Shown: positions 1 to 11,662 of the stretch, piece after piece
How the letters are laid out: every line of letters starts with the position of its first letter
Numbering within the stretch: position 1 is the stretch's first letter
Source of the DNA: Alternaria dauci
Taxonomy: Eukaryota > Ascomycota > Dothideomycetes > Pleosporales > Pleosporaceae
Direction: 5' to 3'
NCBI RefSeq assembly: GCF_042100115.1
Contig: NC_091272.1
Location: 4,030,001-4,094,000 of the forward strand
DNA: 64,000 bases
Translations under genes and position numbers: made by a program
The notes under the pieces: model-generated
Databases searched by the model: none
Seen by the model: only the letters and a program-made list of their open reading frames with translations
Told to the model about the DNA's origin: nothing

Positions 1-1837
1 TATTAGGTTATAGGTATAAGAGGTAAGTAGGAAGTAAGAGAAAGGTTAACTATAAGAATAAATAATACTATATTAATAGTAAACGCTTTTAGGTAACTAT
101 AATAATAAGTAAGAGTAGAAGGTAAAGGTAAAAGTAAAAGTAAACTTAATATATTAGAGCTAATAGATATTATAAGTACTATATAGTATATAAATAAGTA
201 GAAAGTAAGATAATATACTAATAAGAGTATTAGTTTAGTATTAGGTAATAATAAATAGATATAAGAGGAAGAGGATAGAAGAGGAAGAGGATTAAAGTAT
301 AGAAGAAAAAATATATATTTAAACTTTACCTTTACCTTTACCTTTACCTTTACTACTAATCCTACTAGTATAGGTAATAGTAAGATTATAGTTAATTAGG
401 AATACCTATCCTAGATTAAAAGTAGGCCCTAAATATAGTAAGTCTATACTAATATTACCTATACTAATAATATCTCCTCTACTCCTTCCTTACCTCTTAT
501 ACCCTACTTATACCCTATAGACCTATAGAGCCTAATACTAAGTATACTAAACTAATACTACTATAACTACCTATTATAGTAGATCTATCTAAGGCTATAT
601 ACTCTATAAACCTATATACTATTAAGAATAGAGAGTAATATAAGAAGGCTATAAGTATTAAGCTTATAGAGATCCTATTAAATAATACTACTAATAAAGT
701 AAGTATATAATACTACCTTAACTAATATAAGCTTATATTAATTAGGCCTTATTAATATTCTAGTTAAAAAAGTTTAAGCCTGCTATCTAAAACGCCCTAA
801 ATATAGAAAAAGATAAGACTAAAAGAAAGCGTCTTAAAGATAACTTCTACTACTAGAGTAATAATATTACTATAGAGATTAGGTATATTAGTATTAGGTA
901 GGTATTAGGCCCTACTAAGAGGTTATAGGTTTAGTTAGAATAAGTACCTAAGCTAAGAGGGTAGGGCGTAAACTAGAAATACTATAATATAAAAAGAGAA
1001 GAATAAGTACTTTATAAAATAAGAAACTATTTACTAACTAGAGGATAGTCTAATACCTCTTAATTAGATTATATATATAGTATTAAAGGTAGTCTATATA
1101 GAAGCTAATAGTACCCTTATAGAAGTAGAGTAAGAACTAGATATAGAAGGAGATATAGATAATACTAAGTGTAAGTATAGTATTAGGTAGGTATTAGCTA
1201 ATACTAATACTATATAATAGTTATACCTAAGTATAAGGCTAGAGTATACCTTAACTATATTAATAGCTAGTATAATAAGGACTATAACCTTAAGCACTAG
1301 TTATATATTAAAGATTTCTAGATAGAAATAGCTAAGAACGCTACTACTAAGATTAATATACTATATAATATAGACTTTAGAGTATATACTAAGTAGATAA
1401 TAGGCGCTAAGTTTAAAGTATATTTATAACTACCTACTATAATATAGGTTATACTAACTTATACTCCCTAAGCCTACCTATATTTATTAGAAAGCTCTTT
1501 ATATACTAAGCTACCTACCTACTATAATAGAGTATATTAGATATACTAGTATTAGTCTAGTATTAGCTAAAGCTAATAATATTAAGTTAACCTTATTAAG
1601 GAAGCCTACTAGAACTATATTAAACGCTATAAGCCCTTAATTAAAATTAATAATAATACTAGCCTACTAATCCCCTTATTTATACTACTTTTCTAACGTT
1701 AGGAGAGGATTATTATAGCTATAGTTATTACTATATAGATATAAGGATACTTTTAAGAAAATAGCTACCTTTACCTTACTACTTAGTATAGCCTATACTA
1801 CCTACCTCTACTATTTAATAAATAAGTATTCTCTAGT
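1..1837. other. Unassigned degenerate repeat sequence
   Basis: This RIP-type AT-rich sequence lies left of the first complete family A copy. The plus strand reads for long stretches with only TAA/TAG interruptions, which suggests an old coding region of a mobile element. I could not match it to a family. Short direct motifs containing TATTAG recur (for example near 890-915 and 1,174-1,195). No gene, RNA or element boundary can be supported. Confidence 0.5.
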
Positions 1838-1851
1838 AAGAAGTTTCTATA

Positions 1852-3246
1852 ATTTTTTATTTTCTGTAAGTGTAGGGGTATTATTAAAATATAACTTAAA
1901 AAAAATAAAAAGTAGCTATCCCTCTACTTTTTAGTTACAAAAGTTAATAAAAAAGATAAAGTAATAACGTAGTTTGAATATAGGACTAATTAGCGTTTTA
2001 TAGTAGTAAAGCTCTAATATCTATACGTAAAAACTAAAGTTAAAATATTTTTACTAAAGGTAACTAAAAAAAGATACCTATTAAACCTTAGGAGGGTATA
2101 ATAGGGATCGCTAGCTATTAGCTAGTAATATAATTATAATATATTATAAAGGGGAGAAAGAGGACAGAGTATATTTACTATAACTAAGAGGAGGTTATAT
2201 AAAAACCTAGCTACTTCTAATCTTTATACTAATACTAACTTATAAGCTTTAATACTATATACGATCGTTTCGCACTATATATAAATACTATAGTAATCCT
2301 TAATATATTATACTATAAGAATAATTATACCCTAGTAGGGGAGGTCCTACTTATACTATTTAATAATATAAAAGATCTAAGTATTATATATATTAGTAAG
2401 CTACCCCTAAAAGTCTTTTAGGAGTTAGAGGAGCGTAAACCTAAAGTCCTTTAGTACTTTTACTATACTAAACCTAATAAGGACCTTATAAGAGAGACTA
2501 GGGTTAGCTATATTATAATAGAAGAGAGGGTAGAGGAGACTATAATAATAATTCTAAGGAGGAAGGGGTTTAAGTTAATATTTATTATATATACTAATAT
2601 ATGTTACTTTATAAAGCTTATTAGGTATAGCTACTTAGCTATAGTAGCCTTAGGCGTTAGTAAAGAGACTAAGGAGTAGCTATACTAATAAATCCTAGAT
2701 ATTAATAAGGTAGTTAAGGAGAGGGATCTAGGTATTATAGAGAGGGAGTTTAAATATATACTATAAGGAGAGAAAAATAAGGTATAAATAACTATACTAC
2801 TAGTATTCCTCTAGCTAAAGTTAATTATCTAGTGGTAATAGTATTATAGATAGCTATATTTAAATAAGGCTATAACTATAACTATAGGGATAGTAAAAGG
2901 AGGTTTTAGTTAGTAGTAATATAAATTTTATAAGGAAGGGATATAGTAGGGGTAAGAGTTACTATAGGAGTAGCTATAGAGGGCGGCTATAGAAGGTAGC
3001 TATAGAGGGTAGAAATAGTAAAAGATAGTATATAAGTTAGAAGATTATATATTATAGTCTCTAGTCTACGTATAATACTATTATATATCTTTAATATCTA
3101 GTATTTATAATACACTACGTACGTACTAGTAGTACTAAATATAGGCTTATATAAGCCTATAGTTACTTATTTCGCGTTTTATCTTAAAAAAGTCTCTAAA
3201 CGTACTATAATAATAAAAAAAAAGAGTCTATAAAGGCTAAAGCTTA
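1852..3246 (+). mobile_element. Family A element, copy A1 (complete)
   Basis: This 1,395-base copy is bounded by an exact 14-base direct repeat, AAGAAGTTTCTATA, at 1838-1851 and 3247-3260, read as a target-site duplication. It starts ATTTTTTATTTTCTG and ends near GTCTATAAAGGCTAAAGCTT. No terminal inverted repeats or LTRs are seen. The 3' half carries a relic reading frame (about 2,590-2,850) whose stops are all TAA/TAG; recognisable pieces are SKETKE-LY, EREFKYIL and LLVFL-LKLII. The same pieces recur in other copies, so the element once coded for a protein. The family is not one I recognise; duplication type and ends suggest target-primed integration (inference). Confidence 0.8.
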
Positions 3247-4009
3247 AAGAAGTTTCTATATAAGTATATTAATAGTAAAGAAGCTATATATATACTACTA
3301 GAATTAGGAGAGCCTAAAGGGGGGCTACCTAAGAATATAAATAACTAGTTTAAGTTAGAGTAACTAAGACTAGAATTTAAGCTAGGATATAGCTTAAGTA
3401 TAGTAGTATTAGCTAAGTATTAGCCTATAAACTAATATATAGGTAATAGATAATAAGGATAATAATATACTAATAGAGGATAAGCCTAAGCCTAATCTTA
3501 GTAAGTTTATATAGAAGGTATAGGCTAATAATTATTAATAAAAGATAGATAATTTATAAGCTAAAGTAGAGTCTAGCCTTAATACTAACTAGAACTTAGA
3601 AGAGGAAGAAGAAGTAATTAATATAAATAACAGAACTATACTAGAGTAATAAATTATAGATAAGCTAAGTAAGTAAAGTATTAGCTAAGTATTAAGTTAA
3701 ACTAACTAAGATTCTAGAGGAATTAGATATTAACGTAGTTAAAGAAGAGCTTGACTTTAGGGACTATAAATTCTAAGAGGAATCTAAGGATAACTCTAAG
3801 GATAACTCTAATAGAGAGGGAGAAGACTAAATATAGGGTGTTTAGAACTACTATAATAAGTTAGTAGACGTAGGGGATATAATAGATAATTAATATAGCT
3901 AGTATTAGGCCTACTATAGAGGATAAGCTTAAAAAAAGCTTATCTCTTATAAAGAAATAATTTCTTTAGCCTACTACTCCTTATCCTTCTTCTACTACTA
4001 TACTACCTT

Positions 4010-5395
4010 ACCCTCCTTTCTACATAAATAATTAAAGGATATAGGCTCCTTAAATACTAGACCCTCTAAACTTTTAACCTAAGAAATAGTAACGTATAGT
4101 AAACCTAAGATAAAGTCTCTTTTATACTATACTACTACTTAGCTAAGACTTATACCTTAAGACTTATAAATAGTAATAGCCTAAGTAAGTAATAATAGAA
4201 ATAATAGTTAAGAATAAGATATCTTATTCTAATAAAACTTATATAAAATAGGAAAGATAGGTATAATAGCCTAACTATTAACGCGTATATAAAGGCTTAG
4301 ACTTGTATATTCTAGTAGAGTAATAAAAATAGCCTTAGGTATCTCCTCTTATAGATTAGCTATACTAGTATCTTATAGAATATTATTAATAATACTAGTA
4401 GTACTATTAACTAGTCCTTATTTAGTCTAGATATTAGTTATTAATATAACTCTTACGCTAATATATAAAGGGAGTTAGTTTAGTAGATTACTAGCTTTAT
4501 CTATAGATATAGAGGCCTATATAGCTTAGTTATATTAGGCTAATATAACTAATACTAAACTACTATAATTACGTATACTTTTATAGTTAATATAGGATAT
4601 ATTAACGTAGTAGCTATATAAGTAAATAGTATCCTAAAATAAGGTATAGTTAGAATATAAGAGATTAACCCTATATTATATTATAAATAATACCTAATTA
4701 TTCTAAGTAGAATAGCTAAGTTAAAGTTACTATAAAGTATTATAAAACTAGGCTTACGCTATACCCTATTAACGTATAATAGCGTCTAAGATAATAGTCC
4801 TCTTAAATATATAATATAAGTATTAGCTATAAACTTTAATAGGATCCTTCCTTAAGGAGTAGTTATATAGCGCCTAACGTCTAATAGGTAGGAGCTAGTA
4901 GTAATTACTTAAAAGAATAACGTTAAGACTAGTAAAGGAGATATACGCCTAGCTAGGCTAAATCTAACTATAATAGCTATAGATAAAGCTAAGTATAGGT
5001 AGACTAACTATTAACTTCTTATTAATAATAAGGTAGTAAATATATTTAAATACTACTTAGATATACTATTACCTAGTAGTATTAAGTAGATCTAACTACC
5101 TATACGTAAATATTATAGGTATTTAGAAGAGTGTATTAATAGTATACCTAGAGATAAGGAAGGTAGTAATACTAGTAAGAGCGTAGTATATAATAAGGGA
5201 CTCTAGCCTAGCTAATAATACTAAGTACTCTAAGGTATAAGAGATACACTTAATTAGGTATATCTTCTTAGTACCCCCTTACCTATCTAACTAAACTAAT
5301 AACTATACTAGTAGGTAGCTATTAAGAGTAGCCTAGAAGTAATTAATAACTAAATTATATAGTATATACTACTTCTCCTATAAGGTACTAGCTAG
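4010..5395 (-). pseudogene. Helitron-type Pif1-like helicase relic
   Basis: The minus strand reads as one frame from about 5,395 to 4,010 with many TAA/TAG stops. In order it shows a mutated Walker A region (about 5,290-5,252, GGTKKIYLIK where GxxGxGKT is expected), the Walker B/DFxQLPP region (4,923-4,880, NVILLSNYY then LLPI), the segment RTIILDAIIR (about 4,800-4,760), the motif V region (4,180-4,151, AITIYKS then GISLS) and the motif VI region (4,100-4,060, VTIS then VKSLEG). This is the motif order of Pif1-family helicases as found at the C-terminus of Helitron transposases. The N-terminal half lies beyond a family A insertion, at 6,953-8,600. The gene is non-functional. Confidence 0.8.
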
Positions 5396-5398
5396 GGT

Positions 5399-5484
5399 AT
5401 TAGGTCTAGTATTAGGCTTAGTATTAGGCCTAGTATTAGGCCTAGTATTAGGCCTAGTATTAGGCTTAGTATTAGGCCCTACTA
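5399..5484. repeat. 12-bp minisatellite (TAGTATTAGGCY)n
   Basis: About seven tandem copies of a 12-base unit, TAGTATTAGGCC with C/T variation, lie just upstream (in its own orientation) of the helicase relic. In that frame the repeat reads as an Asn-Thr-Arg/Lys-Pro tetrapeptide array, so it was probably part of the transposase linker. It sits about 40 bases from the family A insertion at 5,526. Confidence 0.85.
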
Positions 5485-5525
5485 TAGGGTAGTCCTTCTT
5501 TATATTTAGCTAATAGGTCTATATT

Positions 5526-6940
5526 AGCTTCAGCCTTTATAGACTTTTTTTATTATTATAGTACGTTTAGAGACTTTTTTTAAGATAAAGCGCTAACTAG
5601 GTAACCGTAGGCTTATACCTATATTTAGCACCGCTAGCACGCACGTAGTATATTATAAACGCTAAATACTAAAGATATATAATAGTATTATATACTTACT
5701 AGAGATAAGATATAACCTTCTAACTTATATACTATCCTTTACTATTTCTACCCTTTATAGCTACTCCTACTCTTACCCCTACTATATCCCTTCTTTATAA
5801 TACTTATATTACTACTAACTATAACCTATAAGTTAAATGACTGTGCAGCTAGTATACTAAGCGTAGCTAATATACTTTAGAGCTTTTTACTATCCCTATA
5901 GTTATAGTTATAGCCTTATTTAAATACTATCTATAATACTATTACTACTAGATAATTAACTTTAGCTAAAGGAATACTAGTAGTATAGTTATCTATACCT
6001 TATTTTACTTACCCTATAGTATACGTTTAAACTCCCTCTCTATAATACCTAGATCCCTCTTCTTAACTACCTTATTAATATCTATAATTTATTAATATAG
6101 CTACTCCTTAGTCTCTTTACTAACGCCTAAGGCTACTATAGCTAAGTAGCTATACCTAATAAGTTTAATAAGGTAATATATATTAGTATATATAATAAAT
6201 ATTAACTTAAACCCCTTCCTTCTTAGGATTATTATTCTAGTCTCCTCTACCCTCTCCTCTATTATAATATAGCTAACCCTAGTCTCTCTTATAAGGTCCT
6301 TATTAGGTTTAGTATAGTAAAAGTACTAAAGGACTTTAGGTTTACGCTCCTCTAACTCCTAAAAGACTTTTAGGGGTAGCTTACTAATATATATAATACT
6401 TAGATCTTTTATATTATTAAATAGTATAAGTAGGACCTCCCCTACTAGGGTATAATTATTCTTATAGTATAATATATTAAGGATTACTATAGTATTTATA
6501 TATAAGGTAGTTATATATAGTATAAAATAATTATATATAGTATTAAAGCTTATAAGTTAGTATTAGTATAAAGGTTAGAAGTAGCTAGGTTTTTATATAA
6601 CCTCCTCTTAGTTATAGTAAATATACTATATCCTCTCTCCCCTTTATAGTATATTATAATTATATCGCTAGCTAATAGCTAGTAATCCCTATTATACCCT
6701 CCTAAGGTTTAATAGGTATCTTTTTTTAGTTACTTTTAGTAAAAATATTTTAACTTTAGTTTTTATGTATAGATATTAGGGCTTTACTATAAAACGCTTA
6801 CTAGTCCTGTGTTCGAACCGCGTTATTACTTTATCTTTTTTATCGACTTTTGCGACTAAGAAGTAGAGGGATAGCTACTTTTTATTTTTTTAAAGTTATA
6901 TTTTAATAATACCCCTATACTTATAGAAAATGAAAAAATT
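5526..6940 (-). mobile_element. Family A element, copy A2 (inverted)
   Basis: This copy is the reverse complement of A1 in order and content. It runs from a 3' end at 5,526 (CAGCCTTTATAGAC) to a 5' end near 6,940. Flanks ATAGGTCTATAT (5513-5524) and ATAGGTTTATAT (6941-6952) match at 11 of 12 bases; the single C/T difference is what RIP would produce, so I read them as a target duplication. The insertion splits the Helitron transposase: helicase motifs lie on one side and the linker and Rep-like region on the other, all on the minus strand. A2 is therefore younger than the Helitron. Confidence 0.8.
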
Positions 6941-6952
6941 ATAGGTTTATAT

Positions 6953-8600
6953 ATTAAGCCTAAAGGAGTCTATATATTTAGTAGTACCTTAGTCCTTTAC
7001 TTTATTACTAAGTTACTTACTAATCCTATCCTTATCTACTAATTTCTTTATTAAGCTTAGTCTCCTACCTACTAGCTTATTAAAAGAGGACTTATTTAAA
7101 GGTTATATAAGCTCTAAATTAAAGTCCTCTTCCTTAACCCTAAGATTAGGATTAGTATATAAGTCCTTTTCCTTAAATTTATATTCTTCCTAGTAAGCGT
7201 AGTAGGTAGCTATATAAGAGTTAAATACCTAGCTATATAGGATTTAGATATCCTAGATATATTAAAATAAATAATATAATATTAACTTTACTTAAGTAAA
7301 CTCTTCTAGCTCTATAATAGTACTATACTATAGTATATAGTTTAGTATATAAGGCTTAGCTCTTAGTTAGTACTTATAATCTTTACTAATATATATAAAG
7401 TATAGTAAGAAATCTAGATAATATATATCCTCTATATAGCTTAACTAACCTTTATACTTTATATAAAGAGATATACCTTATATAATAGTTAGTATATTCT
7501 CTAAGTTTAAGTCTAGATTCTCTATATTACCCCTATAGATAGTATACGAAGTTAACTAAGCGTCTTCTAGGTAGTAGTTAATATTAATAATAGTATAAGA
7601 GTAATATACTAATAGTAAACTAAATAGCGTATATATAACCTCCTAAGTACTATAATCCTACTTACTAATTAACTTATTTATAATATATAATATAAAGGAA
7701 AGTAGAGAATAATTTAGCTTAATATAAGGTAAGACTTAGAGGGTAATATCTTTAAAGGATTAAGACTAGACCTTACCTTTTATAGTATAAATACTTATAT
7801 ACTATATAACCCTAGCTATACTTATATAAACTTAGACGTTAGTATTAGCCTACTAAGCTAAAGGTAATAGTTATATATAGGTATTAAGGTAAGGATAATT
7901 ATATATAGTATAGAAGAATAAAAATAATTTAGTTAGTAGTTATTTAAAGGTAGGCTCTAAGTAGATAGACTAAGGTATATTAAAGTAGTAGACCTCTATA
8001 CTAGTTATTTTATCTTTATAGAGATAGTATAATATAAGGTAAAAGTACTTATAGTAGTAGGTAAGGATAGATAATAACTCTCTAAATATCTACTTTATTT
8101 CCTTAAATAGTAGTGTAAGGACTAACCCTTTATTAAATAGAGACTATAGATTAGGGTTTAAGTATATAGCTAAAATATAGTACTTCTAGAACCTTATAGT
8201 ATAGGTAATACTAAACGTAGAACTATTAAGACTAAGTTCTTTATCTAGGTTAGGAATACTATTATAATAGTAGAGGCTATAACTATAGGTACTACTATAG
8301 GCCTACTACTTATAGTAATCCTAAGAGTTAGTAACCTTAAACTTAAGAATAATAATATACTTCTTAAATAACTTAAACTACTAATAGAAGTAATAAGTAA
8401 TAATATAAGGATTATCTTATATATAGTCCGACGCTAGATAGGCTTACCTTATAGATATTACTATCTTCTACTCCTTATATTAGGGTATAAAGCGTAATAG
8501 GTTTTTCTAGTAGTAGTCTATAGTAGAGAGTATAATAAAGAGATATAGAGCCTTTAACTAGTAGACCTATATACTATTAGTATATATTAATAATAGTATT
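6953..8600 (-). pseudogene. Helitron Rep/linker relic (N-terminal part)
   Basis: Reading the minus strand downward from about 8,600 gives a TAA/TAG-broken frame. The upper part (about 8,470-8,270) contains a stretch like NPYIITYYFY then FKLFKKY, followed by YYK and SSTYSYSLYY. I read this as a decayed Helitron Rep domain with its His-x-His region, the His codons changed to Tyr as RIP predicts. The lower part (7,660-7,611) reads YST-EVIYTLFSLLLVY, resembling the AQE(V/T)CHLLLxLPL segment that links Rep to helicase in fungal and plant Helitron proteins. The frame then continues across A2 into the helicase relic. The N-terminal limit is uncertain. Confidence 0.65.
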
Positions 8601-10879
8601 AGGTTAGTATTAGTTAGTATTAGTTACTTACTATTACTTCTAATTTATTTCCTTTAGTATTCTAGAAGGCTTTAGTCCTATAAACTATTACTAACTAGTA
8701 AATAATAAAGTTTATAAGGCGCTAGCCTCTATTATTATTATTAAAAGCTACTTAGATATCCTTTAATAATATTTAGTTACTATTAGTTTAATACTTTATA
8801 AAAAAGCTTATCTTATCCCTTAACTAGTAGTATATTAAAGTATTAAATATAGTATACTAGAAATATAGGTAGTAAGTAAACCTTCTATCTTAATAGTAAA
8901 TTATAACCTTAATATATAAGGTATAGCTAATCTCCTATAGTTAAGGCTATATAAAGTCTACCTACCTAGTTAGGTATAAGGATAGGAAGGTAAGAGATAG
9001 ATACTTTTCCTTAGTATTAATCTCTAATATTAGTATATATTAGATAAATCCTATAGATAAAAATATATCCTAAGTATTAGACTATATTTACTCTTATAGT
9101 ACTTTAAACTTACTAATATTAGCTATAATATTAGGAATTACTATAACCTTAGGTAGAAGATCCTTATCCTTATTAACTTTATTTTATATAGAGGCCCTAT
9201 AGCTACTTATAAGACTAGAATTATACTCTTATATAGACCTTTCTATTATATTATATTAGTTACTTATTAGTAATATAGAAGAAGATTATATAGTTTAGTT
9301 AACTTAGGTAGTAGGATCTTAGATAATAGTTATAAGCTAGTTATTAACGTAATTATTAATAAGGAGAGTATTAAGCGTAGACTTATTAATAATAATATTA
9401 GAGTAACTAGGGTAGTTATCCTTTAGAAAGTATATCTACTATATAATAACTACTCTTTAGACTTTATAGTCCTTCTAGAATTACTAATTAACTATATTAG
9501 GATTATCCTCTACTAAAGGTAGAGGTTTTAGAATAATAATATTAAGATAAGATAAAAGAAGAGGTAGTTAATTAAAGACCTTTATAGTATTAACTATAAA
9601 GTTATATATATAGCTATAGTACTTATATTAAAGACTATAATACTAGTAGACCTCTATAAAGATATAAATATATATAAGAAGTATCTCCTTAATATAAGTT
9701 AGAGTAGGTAACTTAGGTAGTATAGGCCTAGGATTAATATTATTAAGTTAACTAAAAAGTAGTATAAACCTATCTATACTAGAGTAGTTTATATAATCTT
9801 CTAAATAGGCTAAATATTTATAGTTAAAAATATCTATCCTAAACTACGTATAGTTATAAGTATTATATATCTTAAGATAACTCTTTATAATCTTATAATA
9901 AAACTTAGTAACTAAGACCTTCTTAGAGTTTATTAGAGTATTAGTTTCTAAGAACACTAAGTCTTCTAAGTTTATAGGTAGTAGTATTTAAGGTATATTA
10001 TATATAAGGCGCTCTAATAATTTAAATTTAGTAAGACTAATACCCTAGCTAATACCTTTACTAATACTACTCTTATTATTACGCTCTTATATTTCTAAAT
10101 CTAGCTAAGATATAAAGATAGAAGTAGTACTATAAGATAAGCTTATATTACTAGGTATAGACCTTATAGGTATAGATAGTATAGGTGTATATCTTATACT
10201 ACCTATACTAGCTACTATAAAGTTAACTAATAGTAAAGATATTATACTTCTAAATATACTATTAAGCTATAATATTAAATTAAGATAAGATATAGATATA
10301 GTTATAGTAAATAAAAGTAGAGGAGGTATAGGTAGAGGTGTTTAGGTATAAAGTATTAATAATAGAGGGTTTAAGTAGATAGGCGTAGGTAATATAATTT
10401 CTAGATTTACTATTAAGGGTAGGGGTAGAATAGAGGTAGAGGCTAAGGTATATATTATAAGGCTTTAACGCTTTAAAGTTATATATACATTATTATATTA
10501 GTATATATATATAGGTAGAAGGTAAGTAGTATAGTTTTACTTCTATTTCCTAGACTAAATCGCGTCTATTATAGCGCTTAGTACTTTACTATACTTATAG
10601 TACTTAAGTAGTAGTATTATAGGAGGTATAATAGGTAAAATAAGTATATAAATAGTTATAGTTTAGAGTAAGAAGGTAACGTAGTAACTAGGCTAAAAAG
10701 GGGGTAGGTAGGTATTAGTTAGTATTAGCCTAGTGTATAAGCTAAAAAAAGATTAATTTTTAGTAGAATATTAGGACGCTAAAAGGGGAAATATACGCTA
10801 GATAAAATAAAGGACCCCTATTTATAGTTTTAATTTTTAAACTATATATATATTACTTCGCTTATAAGCTTACTTCGTA
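8601..10879. other. Unassigned degenerate repeat sequence
   Basis: This is RIP-type AT-rich sequence with no recognisable protein family. The first part may be the N-terminal or 5' part of the Helitron just described. From about 9,100 to 9,700 the plus strand has long stretches free of stops other than TAA/TAG, so a second element may be present. No boundary repeats could be read. Confidence 0.45.
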
Positions 10880-11662
10880 ATAAGTACGTAATATACCTAC
10901 CCTATATATACTAAGGAGCTACCTAGCGCAGTCCTTAATAAGTTAGATAAGTAATTACCTAAGTTCTACTACCTCTTATAGACTAAGATAGTAGATAATA
11001 CTAATATTATTAATACCTCTAATATTAGTAATATTAAAGTAGAGGAGATAGTAAAGAAGAGTAGAATATAGATACTAAAGGACGTAGAGGAGGTTATCTA
11101 TAAGGCCTAGATTAATAATACTAGTAGTAGTAAAGTCCTTATAGTTAGCTATCTTACTATCCTAGTATTAGGAAAGGGATTAAGCTAGGAGACTAAGACT
11201 TAGCTATAATAGTAAATAGGTAATATTAGGAGGGTAATTAATAATTAATATCCTAGGCTTAAGGAGAGGGAATTTAAATAGATACTATAGGGATAAGAGA
11301 ATAAGGCGTAGATAGTACTAGTACTAATATTCCTCTAACTAAAGCTAATTATTAGATAGTAGTAGCTATACTATAGGTAGCTAGTTAGTTATTCTTAAGA
11401 AGGGGTAGTAGTTTTAAAGGGTAGAAATAGTAGAGGATAGTAGAGGATAGCGTATATATTAGAAGGTTAAATCTTATCTCTAGTAGGTGTATAATACTAT
11501 TATATATCTTTAGTGTCTAGCGTTTATAATATACTACGTGTATACTAGCTATACTAAATATAGTCTTATATAAGCCTACAGGTACCTAGTTAGTGCTTTA
11601 TCTTAAAAAAGTCTCTAAACGTACCATAATAATAAAAAAAAAAGTCTATAAAGGCCGAAGCT
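10880..11662 (+). mobile_element. Family A fragment, copy A3 (3' part)
   Basis: This is the 3' half of a family A copy of the second subtype. It begins near the segment CTACCTAGCGCAGTCC shared with A5 and A6 and ends with the family 3' signature GTCTATAAAGGCCGAAGCTT at about 11,655. The relic frame contains LKEREF-style and LIFL-LKLII-style pieces near 11,260-11,350, the same as A7. The family 5' head is missing, so the copy is 5'-truncated or was cut by a later event. 5' truncation is common in elements copied by reverse transcription. Confidence 0.7.

Noticed and set aside
1094..1297. 67-codon open frame on the minus strand in the AT-rich block
   Set aside because: Low-complexity Leu/Ile/Ser/Tyr translation in RIP-type sequence; expected by chance where the complement lacks TAA/TAG.
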